Below, one piece after another: positions 46,499 through 58,461 of a stretch of DNA of 64,000 nucleotides. The number at the start of each line of letters is the position of its first letter. Within the stretch, counting starts at the first letter, position 1. Made by a program: the position numbers and the translations under genes. The notes under the pieces were generated by a model that was given only the letters and a program-made list of their open reading frames with translations, searched no databases and was not told where the DNA came from. This DNA is from Setophaga petechia (Eukaryota > Chordata > Aves > Passeriformes > Parulidae): NCBI GenBank assembly GCA_024362935.1, contig JANCRA010000040.1, positions 5,766,001 to 5,830,000 on the forward strand, read 5' to 3'.

Positions 46499-49106
46499 TT
46501 CAGTTATGATAAAATACTGACTTCTTATTTGCTTGACCTTGATAGCTGTAGATTATTAATTGGCGAATTAAGAAAACACACCATTTAAATATCATTTATC
46601 ACCTGTCCCTGTTATCAAAATTAGTATTCAGCAACACTGCCTCTCTTAGCTCAGTTTTGTGCCAGAGTTTGGTATGGATAGTAGGTTGGATGGAGTGAAA
46701 GTATTAGTGATTAATTTATACCATTTACATGGTGTGATCTGAAAATGTTGTGAAAGATAGGCAGAGATTACATTAAATTGCTCTTACCTGCTACAGGGCT
46801 GTTCTAACTTAGGATAAAAAAATAAAACCTAAGCTGTGAGCTGAAACAGATAGGTATCTGAAATAAATTATGATATAATCTACTGCTCTCTTTGCTGCAA
46901 GGTTACCCCAGTGCCTATAAACATTCCTCAGAGATCCACTCTGTCTGTGTTTAAAAGCTACCAAACATTTCTAATTTAAGGATTTGTTAAAGCTGTTCCT
47001 TACTCCTCACATCCTCCAAGAACAAGCCTTTAATCTTGTCAGAAGTTTATGACTAAAAAAAATTCTTAACTGAAATTTTTAAAAGATTTCTCTGTGGTGA
47101 GGTACTTTAGCCCAGAGAGCTGCTAACAGTCAGGGAATTTGGCCTTTAGTTCAAAAACAAAAGGAAAACTGTTACAAAACCTTCTTTCTTTTTCCTGTAA
47201 CCAAACCACCACCAACAAAAAAGCCTATTAAATCAAGTATTAAAACTGTAACTGGAAAAATGTTATGCATCTGAATTTTCTGAGCATTATCAGATCAGTT
47301 TGATACCTGCAGCCTGCATAATGAGCATCACTAAAGCATCAAATGCTATTTTTTACTCATGTGGTTATTTAAATATATGGGATACTGGGCCAAATCAGAT
47401 CTGAGAATGAAATGATATCTGGAGAACAGAACCAGTAGAGGATACAGGATCCTAATCAATCTCTATTAAAAACAGAACAGACCTCTCATTTCTTTTTTAT
47501 ACATATCTACTGGTGCCAAATCCAGCCTGGATGATAAGGGACACACAGACCCTGTTCCACACACCCACAGAAGATCAAAACACTCTTGAAAGTCACGCTG
47601 TGATACTTAGGTGAAGCTTTTCCCCAACAATGGTGGTGCTTGCCTGAAATTTCTGACGTGCCAAAAGGGAGCAAAGTAAAGAGGTTCACTTCTTGCTGAA
47701 TGGGTACTCAGGGCTTTATTACAGATTCCTTTGAAGTGCTGAGCCCAGAAACAAAGAAAGCCAACCTGTCTTGGAAACTGTACACCTGTACTGTGTCTAC
47801 TAATACACTGCAGGTGCCTGAGGTTATTCTCCTGCTCCAAGGATAACAGCCACAGGACAGACCACATTCCTGCCATTCACCTCTTACTCTCCAAGTCAAG
47901 GTGGGCACATAAATGACAGGTGGCCTCTGCCAGATCCTGGTTCATGCCCAACAATGACCAGGCCAACAATTTAGCAATATAATGATTGTATTTCAGGGCC
48001 TGGGAACACTTCTTGACAGTTTTCCCTAATACGGATGTAGTCTATATATCCCTTTTAAGAGCAAAGCCTCATAATTTGATAACAAGTTACAAACACAGAA
48101 CTACAGTTCTCTCTTGCTCTAAGGACCATGCTTAAGGTATGGGGGGGATGGGATCTGAGATGCAAATAAATGGTAGATTGCACAGAATTGGAATTGTGAT
48201 TTGGAAATTATAATTTCAAAGTTACAAATAAGAATGCACGTGATTACATAACTTGAAAATAGATGACAACATGGGAAATCAAATAAAATTCTTAACTCCA
48301 GATCTGGTGTGAAAACTACAGTGACTGCCATCCTAAAGAATCCTAACAGACCTCCTACATTTATACTGCACATGAAGGGCAATTTTGTCAGGCCCTTCAG
48401 TGCATGGTTACCTCAGAGCACAACTGTGACTTCTCAATAGTGTTTCTTTATTCATCATGGCTTTGTACTGCTAGCTAAATACCCCTTTGCTTTACCATTT
48501 GGTGGATGATTTGGATAACAGAAGGAAACAAGAAACATAACCCAGAAATGTGTGCTTTGCTCAATTACAGACAAAGATGTTAAACCATAATAATGTTCCC
48601 TGCCAACATAATGAAAAACAGTGAAATGTTCACATCCTAAAAAAACCAGCTGCACATACAGGTGTCTGCACCAGATGCTTCCCTAAGCACAGTGTGATAA
48701 AAGTGATTATTCCTCACTCAACAGAGAACGGTCCCTAAGCAGGGTATTTAAAGAAGGATGATAACACAGGTAATTAGGAGCCTCACGCTTTACACACAAA
48801 GCAATGTTTAAGAGGGTAAAGCTTAGAACCATATGTCTTTACACGTGGACCTGTGTTTTTATTTGTGAATTTATTGTAAAAATGGGCAGTTTTCAGTCTG
48901 ATTTCTCAAGTGAGATCCTACCTGGAAACCGATTAAGGATTGAACGACACATCCCTGGTTTTAATAGGTGACCTTGCTCTGTGACTCCAATAGGAACATG
49001 AATGCCAGATGTAACACCTGACTGATGGACTTTCCCATGAGGAGTGAAGGAATATCCTGTCCTTTTCCCAAAGTTTGTGTAAGTATGTCCCAAAGTATTT
49101 TCCTAC

Positions 49107-49308
49107 CTTTGGACTTCCTGTCATGGTAGCTCCTGCCTCGATAATGGTGCCCACTGTCTGTGTACAGATTCTCAAGATCTTCTTGCCAGGAGTCCGGGTT
49201 GAAGTGTTTGAGCAGATCCTCCACCGTGTCAAAGGCGGCGATGGTCTGATCCAGTGCTTCCGCCGTGAGCGTAGGGTCAGTCACTGATGGAGAGGGATAG
49301 GATACCCC
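49107..49308 (-). CDS. PDGFD: PDGFD exon 5, hinge region with protease-cleavage site
   Basis: This 202-bp exon encodes 67 codons plus the first base (G) of the Val codon completed in exon 6. The acceptor is TCACTCTTAG (AG at 49310-49309) and the donor is TCCAAAG|GTAGGA. The product begins GVSYPSPSVTDPTLTAEALD, continues through FDTVEDLLKHFNPDSWQEDL and ends RGRSYHDRKSK. It is the linker between the N-terminal CUB domain and the growth-factor domain. In mammalian PDGF-D the latent dimer is activated by cleavage after arginines of the RGRS segment, by proteases such as urokinase plasminogen activator, and that segment is intact here. Differences from the human sequence as I remember it cluster in the acidic linker around YTDSGHHYRG. 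The exon joins exon 4 in phase 0 and exon 6 in phase 1. Confidence 0.98.
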
Positions 49309-49924
49309 CTAAGAGTGACATACATCTCAGTGTACTTGGAATAAATCACAGCACCACTTTAAACAACTGAAAACAGTTACTGACGAGCTTGGTTCATTAT
49401 TGAGAGAAACAGTTACTTCGGGCCATCTTTTCAAGTCTTTGGGTCAGGACTTGCTTACACCTGTGTTTTCTTTTTGTAAGAAGAGATACCAAGAAATTTC
49501 CAAGTAAATCCCAGAAGAGATGCTGGGAGCAAAAGTACTGCCACTGGTGGACTGTGAGTGTTTAAATGCAGTCCTCAAAGGGAATGATGGTTTGCATATA
49601 TGCAAAGATGCAATGAAAATGTCTTTGAAAGCACTGTGATGGCCATGGCCACAGAAATGGAAATGCCAGTTGCTATTTCACATGAGGCAGATCAGAGACC
49701 ACAGCAGAGAAAGACAAATACAAAGAAGTCCACTAGACAATCTTTCTCTGGTCAATTTGGACAACAATTTTGGCATGGCTAGAGACTTGGAAAAATGGCC
49801 GTTTATTACCCAAAATTAAATGTATTAAAAAACAAAGATGAATTGACATTGAACTGACATTTTACCAAAAATACAACTTACTAAACAAACATGAAAAACA
49901 TGATATTTGGATCTTGGAGATGTT

Positions 49925-50557
49925 GGTAGGTGAGAAGCTGGACATGACCTGGCATTGTGCTCACAGCCAGGAAAGCCAATGGTGTCCTGGGCTGCATCCA
50001 GAGAAGAGAGGGCAGCAGGGCCAGGGAGGGGATTCTGCCTCTCTGCTCTGCTCTGCTGAGATCCCACCAGCACTGGGCTGGCAGCACAGGGAGGACGTGG
50101 ACCTGTTGGAGTGAGTCCAGAGGAGGGACACCAAGATGATTAGTGGGATGAAGGAAAGACTATGAGAATTGGAATTGTTCAGCCTAGAGAAGAAAATGCA
50201 TCAGGGTGACCTAAATCTGTCCTTCCAATGCCTGAAGAGAGCCTACAAGAAAGATGAAGAGAAACTTTTTACAAGAGGAAGTAGTGATAAGACAAGGTGG
50301 AATGGCTTTAAAATGAAAGAGGGCAGGTCTGGATTAGATTTGAGCAAAAAATTCTTTACTGTGAGGGTGATGTGACACTGGAACAGGTCTGAAAGAGTCT
50401 GTGGATGCCCCATCCCTGACAGTGTTCACAGTAAGGTTGGAGAGGGCTGTGAGCAGCCTGGTCCACTGAAAGGCATTCCTCCCTACTGCAAGGGGATTGA
50501 AACTAGGTGATCTCTAAGGAATCTTCCAACCCTAGACATTCTATAATTCTAAGATCT
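49925..50557 (+). mobile_element. CR1 LINE 3' region, about 630 bp, sense, in intron 4
   Basis: Runs in CR1 order: 'AGCCAGGAAAGCCAATGGTG', 'TCCTGGGCTGCATCCAGAGA', 'GAGGAGGGACACCAAGATGA', 'TTGTTCAGCCTAGAGAAGAA', 'TTTACAAGAGGAAGTAGTGA', 'GATGCCCCATCCCTGACAGT' and 'GATCTCTAAGGAATCTTCCA', ending 'ACATTCTATAATTCTAAGAT'. It is truncated at the 5' side. The open frames at 49914-50139 and 50169-50375 lie within it. Confidence 0.93.
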
Positions 50558-50640
50558 CAGCAATGTAACCATGAATATTTGGATGACTAACTTAGTATCC
50601 TCACAATTATAACACCAAATGAAATACTTATTTTCCACAG
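50558..50640 (+). repeat. CR1-flanking segment, copy B (partner at 42059-42150)
   Basis: Follows the CR1 end in intron 4 with CAGCAATGTAAC, GAATATTTGGAT, ACAATTATAA and CAAATGAAATA, ending TTTTCCACAG. It matches the segment after the intron 5 CR1 copy. No other CR1 copy in this window has this flank. Confidence 0.85.
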
Positions 50641-53600
50641 GACCAAGTACTGTTCTCTGAGTGTTCCCACTGAACTTTGGCACAATTTGATTTTGACAGA
50701 ATGATTGCAGCATTTTCAGTTTTATTGGAGAGGACTTGAAACATTGTTAAAATTCTTAGGTTAGTATCAAAATATTCACTATCCTGATATCACTTTTTCC
50801 ATTATCCAAGCACAAGGCCGAATAGTATGTAAAATATGCACAAGAAAAACTATTAATACAGATCTCTTACTTTCTGAAAAACCACAATCAATTCTGTCCA
50901 AAACCAGGCATAGTATTGCACACAAATTGTTTGGTCTTGTAAGTTCAAATGTTGGGGAGAAACCCCTAGAAACCTAAATTCTTTCATGAAAACCCAGCTC
51001 TGAAGTAATGCACCAGAAATATGCCAGTTAAAATTAATGGCTTCCCAAAATATTTGTTTTGCCTCATCTCCCAAGTAAATGCATATGGTAAACTATTAAT
51101 CTTTGTGATTAACTCCACTCAGTTAGGTCAGAATGGGAGGGTAAACTCATCTGAGTAAATTCACCCACTTGTTTGCAGGATTGTGTCTTTCAATTCCTCC
51201 TATAATGGTTTTAAAGTATATATATATATATATTTTAAAATAAAATGCTTCTCTTTAATGGTAAGCTGTATCACACAGCTAACAACTCTTCACATTTTCC
51301 TGCATAAGTTTGCTGAAAATATGGACAGTCCTAATCATTAAAAATCAGGAAGAGAAGAAACAGCAAACATAACAATAGTGTAGTCAAGAAAGCATAGCTG
51401 CACTTTACAGCTTAGCACCAACAGGCCAGGAAGTTTCAGTGGGCCCACCTGGGATTGCAGTGCCTTTCTGGTACAATGCCAAGGCAAAGTGCAGAGGCCT
51501 GTAAAAATTCATGATCCCTTAAAAAGGAAGGCACACCTTGAAGCCTCTTTCCTGATTTCTACACGGCTGGGACTAGAGGCTGTCAGAGAGGTGGAAGTTC
51601 CAGCAGTAGAAAAGCTCACAGCAGCAAAGTGAACACAGCACTGGTATTTAAAGCAGTGTTGTAGGACAGACTGTGCTGCAGCCACCATCATGCAGTGTGC
51701 TAACACAGGGACTGGGGTTACAAAAGGGAAAGGCACCTAAATGCTACTTTCATACTAAGGGGAGCTTGGTGGAGCTCATGGCAGTCCAGTAGGGAAAGAT
51801 TAGCCCCTGACCGCCTTTCAAAAGTGAGACAGATGCTCCAAGAAGAAACGGGAGCATAAAAATCAGTCTACAGGTGTGTGGTTTACTCAGTGTAGGAGAT
51901 TTTTTCCCACATGTTCAATGGCACATTTCATTACAGAAGTGGAGGTCAAGCTGTGAATATGCAGGGCATGTCAAACTCATACAGGCAGCTGGGTTTCCCC
52001 ATTTTCTTTTCAAATAAAAGCTCCTACTCAAGAGATTCATGCAGCCTTGCTAAAACACAGAAGAAAGCTTAACTTTTTCTCAGTGACAGCCAAATCAAGA
52101 GGAATTATTTCAACAGCTGAGATAGCCTCCTGGCAGCAACATCATGTGACAGGCCCAAAAGAAACTTCAAAGCTGCCAACCCAACTGCCTCTCTTTTTTC
52201 CTGCCAAGAATGAGGCGCTGGCTTTGTGAGAGTTTGTGCTTGTCATAATCTGACTTCTGAGATCATGTCCAAAGATGGGGCAAGAGGAAATGTAAGAAGC
52301 AATGAGGAGTGAAGATCTTCCACATTATGTACCTCCTTCGCATTTCTTAAAAGCACTGAGTACATTTTTAATTTACTGCAACACAAAGGTATTTCTTTTG
52401 TATGTGCTCTTGCCCTTAATTTCTGTTCACTCATTCTTTTCACTTTCCTATATCTACTGTGAACCTGACAGGCAATTCAATGTACACCACAGTATTTTGT
52501 TGGTCATAAAATTACTTTACATACAATGGAAACTAACCTTATTTCCTTTTTTTTTTCCCTAGGTTTGCCGCAATGGGTGAAGGGTAGAAGCATTTTTTTA
52601 AACTTTCTGAGAAAAATCCCTTACAAAAAACCAAACCAAAATACAACTCTGTAATACGACCTCAGAGATGGAAGAAAGAATTTGCTCACTCTAAAATTTT
52701 TATTCTGTAAGTTGTAATGTGTCTATATCCTAAAATGAGTCTCTGGGTTACTTGTGGGTTTGAGAGAAGAAACTCAGACCTGCCATGCTACCTGAGCATC
52801 AGCAGAATTGTATGTCATCTTATCCAAGACTCACAGGTCTGAGTTTGTCCTTCTGCTTCTCAAGACCGTAACAGAATCCCTGAATCTTTCTCTCCTGAAG
52901 AACTTAGATGTCCTCAGACATTTTCCTTGGTGCTTTTGTGAAAAATTGCTCAATCTCTCTGCCTTATTTTCTCTGAGAATAAAAAGAACTTGTGGATGCA
53001 ATGTGCAGGAGAAAGTGTATCTTTATTAGATAGGGTATGACATGGGAAAACCAATGAAACTGAGGTTCTGCTTCTGGTTAAGCTGTAGGTTTCCATGTGG
53101 CCTTGGGCATCAGGTAGCTACCTGTAATATTTGTATTGAACTTCCTTAGCTGCAACACATTAAAAAAAATTTTTAAGGAAAAAAAAAGAAGCAAAAAGAT
53201 AAACTTGATTTTTCAATATGAAAAGGATACTGGGTTATTGTTTGGTATATTGTGCATTTTATGACATTAAGGATGGTAACTAACATGGCGTTTATTACAG
53301 GCTTAGTCTCATTTACATACTTACCTGATGAGGGAGCCCTAGGCTTACTTTTTCAAACATCAGCCTACCATATTTTTAAACAAAATATTCCATTACACTG
53401 AGGTTTTTTTTCCCATGCCCCCATTAGAATGAAAAATGGATTTGTGTCTTTTAGTAAACCTGTTCTATCATCTCCTGCTTGGCACATCCAGTAGATCTCA
53501 CCCCTGCTAACATCACTCCTCAAGACTTTCAGCACAGTTGGTTCCAGGCAATCAGTGAATGGTATCATGAAGGGCAAGTGCCATTTGCAAATTCAAGAGT

Positions 53601-54525
53601 AAACACAAGTGAGATTGGCTTAACATCATCTAATTTTGGCAGCACAGAGTTTTCTTTCTACTTGCTGCCTTGATTGGACCCCTATCAGTGGAATTAACCC
53701 ATATTTTATTCACTGCTCATTCACTAGCTACTCCTGGCAGCTACTGTAAGAAAGGCACTATTAATAAATGCCTCTCTTCCATGAATGCTTCAGACATTGG
53801 TCTCAAGCCTGCTTTAAGCATTTACCCCCATCTCATGTGTTTTAAGAGGAGTTAACAAGAACCATGGTGTGGTGTGGAGCAGGCAGCAAAGCACACAGAA
53901 GAGGACAGCCCATATTATGAATTCTCATGATACTGTGCCATTCCCCAGCACTGGGAAATGGCAGACAGGGCAGATTTTTTGCCAACGACACAAATCAAAT
54001 GTAATGAAAAGAAAATTAAATTTTTTACTAGCTTACTTGGGTTTTTTTCTTTCTTGATTTTTCTCCCAAGCTGCAATTCACTGCTGAATATGGAGTAACT
54101 GTACCTTACTTCAGATATAATATTTTATTGGAAACACTTAAAAAAAAAAAATCTCAGTATTGACAATGAAATGCCAGATCCATTTGCCTGCCAGCCTGCT
54201 TTATGTAGGTCTTCCATGTAAGTTGAGACATTCAATGATTAAAAAATTAGGTTTGCATCTGGTATTTTCACACCGGCAGGATGTTTGAAACCAAGAAATG
54301 TTTCCCAATGGCTGTCTCATGTGTTTACAACAGCAAAGGGCATATCCTGAATCTTTTATCCCTAAAACATACTGTTTGAGTCCAGTTTTATCAGCTGGAA
54401 TAAATTTTATTAATCTTCTTTCAAAGGTGAATACATGGTTTCTCTGTACAGATGTCATTTTACTGACTTGGATTCAAGACACTCTATCAATTCATTGACG
54501 GGCAAAACAGTAAGAAATTACTTAC

Positions 54526-54585
54526 TGAGACAGAGCTTGTGACTGACTCCCAGTTGGTTTCTGAGGCTGCATGCTGGAAATCATC
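54526..54585 (-). CDS. PDGFD: PDGFD exon 4, short linker exon after the CUB domain
   Basis: A 60-bp exon of exactly 20 codons, phase 0 at both ends. The acceptor is CTCCCCTTAG (AG at 54587-54586) and the donor is TCTCA|GTAAG (GT at 54525-54524). It reads DDFQHAASETNWESVTSSVS, which matches the stretch that follows the CUB domain in vertebrate PDGF-D. It is one alanine shorter than the human sequence as I remember it, with D in place of E at the first position. The exon is too short to be found by open-frame length. The identification rests on sequence, on both splice sites and on phase agreement with exon 5 downstream. The preceding exon (end of the CUB domain) lies beyond the right edge of the window. 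Confidence 0.95.
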
Positions 54586-54813
54586 CTAAGGGGAGAAACA
54601 CACAGGAAAAATCACCATTAAGGCAATATCCTAAATTAATTACAAAATCTAAAAAAATTTTCAGCATTCAACATCTGTCACTTTTTCTAACCTTTTTTAA
54701 TGCAAAAGTCCCTTGCTAGGTGTCACTCCTCAATAAAGCTACTTCCATTCAGGTTCCTCCCTTTTCAATGTTTATAAAATCCTTGTGAGCTTGCTTGGAC
54801 AGGAATGGATGAA

Positions 54814-54852
54814 TATTATTATTGTTATTGTTATTATTATTATCATCATAAT
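54814..54852 (+). repeat. ATT/GTT-type microsatellite
   Basis: Trinucleotide repeat of TAT/TTA units with interspersed G and C substitutions, about 39 bp. Translated on the minus strand it gives a spurious asparagine run. Confidence 0.9.
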
Positions 54853-55940
54853 CAACCACAATAACAGTAATAATACCGATCTGATATATGCTGCTTTGCA
54901 TAGCAAGACCTAATCTGGTCAAGGACATTACACTCATCTGCCAACATAAATATTAAACAACATCTCTGTATGTCTACAACCAGAGTATTAATGCAGCTGC
55001 CAAACTGATCTGTTGGAAACAGAATTAGCATGTGAACATGCTAATTCCCTGGTACTACTTAGTCCAGGTGAAAAGCAGGATAATCTAATCCATCTCAAAA
55101 GTAGTCCTAACATGACTGTACTGCTTTTGGTACTTGTGCTGAACAGTACATGGTCATCACTGCATTATGTTTTGTTATATCAAAAAACCCAGCCACAATA
55201 TATTGCCATTAATGGCGTCATTGCACAGAATCTCTGGCATTTATGATTAATTTGAGCACAGGGATGGGATTCATAATATCTATCTTTGGACAGCTATGAA
55301 GCCAACATCTAAGCAAGTCTTGTTTCCATTCACAATCAACTAAACCTGGCATTTCTGGGGTGAAAATCATCTGATCTGGGCTAGAAGCTTTACTTAGGAT
55401 GACAGGGCACCCTGAAAATGCATTTTTGTCTCCATTGTCTTTATGAAGGGAACCTGGGAGGCTGATCTTAGACACAGATGTCAAAACTGTAGATATTGAC
55501 ATGTAGTCACCTAAATCCCAATCCACTTGTCTGACCAGTGATGAGCAATCACTACTTAAATAATGAAGAAGCCATTTTTTAAATCTTTTGGCAGCTTTAT
55601 TAATTTCCAATTGGAATAACTAAACTGTGAAAAATGGAAAAAAAAAAAGGCAGCATTATAGAATGGTTATTAAACACACACATGCAGTGAATAGGTAATG
55701 ATCAGCATGAATATGCAGGTAAGGAAAGTGGACTGAAGTGACAGCATACCAAGATTTTAATTTCTAATAACAGAATATATAATGAAAAGGTTTAAGGAAG
55801 ATGGATCAATGCCTTTGCTCACAATTTCATACTGAGTAAGTATCTGATAAGTATTTTTTTAAACTGGCAACTGAAAGGGGAAATAGAAAGGAAACTGCAC
55901 GGCTGATGCTTGCTAGACTTGATCCTGTATTGCACCATAC

Positions 55941-55960
55941 ATATATATATATATATATAT
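55941..55960. repeat. (AT)10 microsatellite
   Basis: Ten perfect AT dinucleotides in intron 3. Confidence 0.95.
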
Positions 55961-58395
55961 GCATATATTAAATTACATCTTAGGAATGGAAAACCGAAAA
56001 TTGATCTCATAATTTGCTCATTTGCCAAAAAAATGTTCTTTTACCCAAGAAGGAGGAGAGCTGCTTTCAAATCCAGAATCAATATACTTGGTTTTTTTAT
56101 GTTTCCATTTGCTATAGAAAAATATTTAATGCCTCCAAAGTTACAGGATTGTTTATTCAAAAATGCTACTGTTTCTTCTTCTTCGGTATTTAAGACTAAA
56201 AGAAATTAAGAAATCCCAACACTAAGTGACCACTGAAGCTGCAGAGCAATAAAAACATTTATAACTATGTTGTCATTTTCTGCTAAGAATAGAGAAGAAA
56301 AACTGGTGAAATATTCAATGCAGATTTTTTTCTTAAAAATAGTAAAGAGATCTGAAAGCTATAATCAGATCATACACCATTCTGAATATGCCTCCCTTGG
56401 CCACATTCTCTACACATTTGGTTGCCCAGTTTTTGACAAGCAACAATTTAAATTAAATAAAAATGTATTTGAAAAGCTTATGAATCCTCTGGTAAAGTCT
56501 GCCAGTTGCAGAACTTGGAAATAATTTCCTTTCTGTCATTAGCTTCCATTTAGCACTTCCAGGAAAAAAAAGTGGCATTGAGTTCTAAAGCATTATTTTA
56601 AAACAGAAACAATTTGCTTCACTAAATGTTTTGAGAAGACTGTAGTCTTATGTTCAAAAGGATGGGTCACTTTTTTATCTAAATGCAGATATCAAAACTG
56701 TTTCTTTAGTCTGTGATTCTTTGAGTTGGTTCATGCCAGGAAACCCCTCCAAAATCCTGATATAGACACGTGTACCACCTGCTTCTTGGATCTCAAACCT
56801 GATGACTACACATTTCAACTCTGATTATATTCAATCTGCATAAACTATTCACAACTCTGTGGCTTTGTTCCACCACCACTCAAGGCAGCTGCAGTCATTC
56901 TTGGCTTCGTGGTGCTTTCAACCTCTACAGTTTGGAGATTATTATTATCTATGGCTTCTGCTCACAGCTATTTCAAATAATAATATCAAAGTGGTTCTCA
57001 TAATTACAAAACCCTCTCTCCTTCTCACCATCACCCCTAGCAGAAGCTGAAGGACAAATCCATTTTCAGTGCTATCTGTTCAATTCATTCTACCTCGTTC
57101 ATGTGAATTTGCCTATGATTGCTTTGGCTGTTGTTTTGCTGTTGCTTCTTCATTAATTGAAACAACATTAAAACTTTTAGTGCAAACATTAAAAAAACCA
57201 CCAAAATTCTCATATGTTTTCTTACTGAATCAGGAACAACAGGGTGGTAATAATTTGGCTACATCACCTTGACAACAGTTCTTGTATTTTTGTATTTGTG
57301 TCATGGTAACATAAAAACTTTACTAGAGACTTCAGCAAAGCATTGAATTAATTGTTGTACAAGCAGCAAAAATACAGGCAAAACAACAGAACTACCAATC
57401 ACCTTCTGATAGCAGCTTCACTCCATGAAGAAAAATTACTTCCAAACATCAACTTCCAAAATTACACCTCAGCAAGACAAATTCTGAGTCAGTCCCCAGA
57501 GTTAAATATGTATGGACATTGATGTATTGTTCCTGGCTCTGTTTTGGACAAAGAAAAGCTACTCTCTTCTTTGCAGACAGACTTTATAGCCTGTCTCTCA
57601 CCATTGATGGCCACTAAGTGCCAAGGAGTCACAGGGAATAATCCCTGTTTCACCCAGGTCTTTCCAAGTGGAGATCATGATGCAAAATCACAGCTATCAA
57701 TGATATATGAGACTGCAGAGCCAGACAGCACTGGTTCCTGAGGAAGATGATTTGCAGCCATGACCTGCAGCAGCACAGGCTCTGCTGTGTTGAAGCCATG
57801 GGGCTTGGTAGGGTCATTAGGAACTGAGAGACATCAGGAAAACACCTGGGATGTGGCTGGGAAGCTTTCCAGTTTGAGAAGCACATTGTCATGACTCACT
57901 TTATTGTACCACCCATGTGGCAAAACATGCGAGTCCTCCCAGCTATGCTGAGTTACTGCCTGGTCCTCAAATTAAAAGCAAGAAGCACTGTGATTCTTCG
58001 CCTTTTTTACATGTTTTTTCACTGTAGATTAGTCTTTTGTCATCTTGGTGCATGACTACTGTGAGGAAGGATGCCTGGGATAGGCAATAACCACCACAGG
58101 ATGGGCACAACACACAGACAGCTCTCTTCAGTGCAGAGAAGCAGCCTCATATCTCTATAAGCTTCTCTGTCAATTATTTTTTTCTTCATCTGCAGTTTTC
58201 TCGGGTGATTGGACTAGTTTTGGTAAAAAAAATGTTCATCTGACAAAACAACTACAAACTATTGCTCATGAAAGCTGAGGTGATGCTCTCCACTTCAGTG
58301 AGTGGGAAGGGTTCTCAAAGGAGTTGTGATTAAGAATTAGATTACAGGCAGTACCCTGACTGATGATTTGGGCTCACTGGTTCAGTAAGGTCCTC

Positions 58396-58461
58396 TCCTA
58401 AAGGAGCCACCTTCTCTACTGCACCCTTTCCTAAAGGAGCCACCTTCTCTACTGCACCCTT
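58396..58461. repeat. Perfect two-copy tandem duplication, 33-bp unit
   Basis: The unit beginning TCCTAAAGGAGCCACC at 58396-58428 is repeated without a mismatch at 58429-58461. This is a recent duplication within intron 3. Confidence 0.96.

Larger units (their letters stand above)
38117..49106 (-). other. PDGFD: PDGFD intron 5
   Basis: 10,990 bp between the exon 5 donor (AAAG|GTAGGA) and the exon 6 acceptor (TTGCATTGCAG). It contains a 12-bp hairpin at 40623, a long decayed CR1 at 41247-42058, a CR1 at 44734-45512, a solo LTR at 45653-46312 and a CR1 tail at 46335-46498. The remainder (38117-40600, 42150-44700 and 46500-49100) shows no gene or repeat that I recognise. Confidence 0.9.
49309..54525 (-). 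other. PDGFD: PDGFD intron 4
   Basis: 5,217 bp between the exon 4 donor (TCTCA|GTAAG) and the exon 5 acceptor. It contains the CR1 copy at 49925-50557 with its shared 3' flank, and a (TA)8 run at 51217-51232. The rest (50641-54525) shows no gene or named repeat that I recognise. Confidence 0.9.

Noticed and set aside
52921..52965. Possible MIR-type SINE core ('AAATTGCTCAATCTCTCTGC')
   Set aside because: The resemblance to 'ACTTAACCTCTCTGTGCCTC' is short and no other MIR block is visible around it.
54749..54937. Minus-strand open frame with an asparagine run
   Set aside because: The asparagine run is a translation of the ATT/GTT microsatellite in intron 3.
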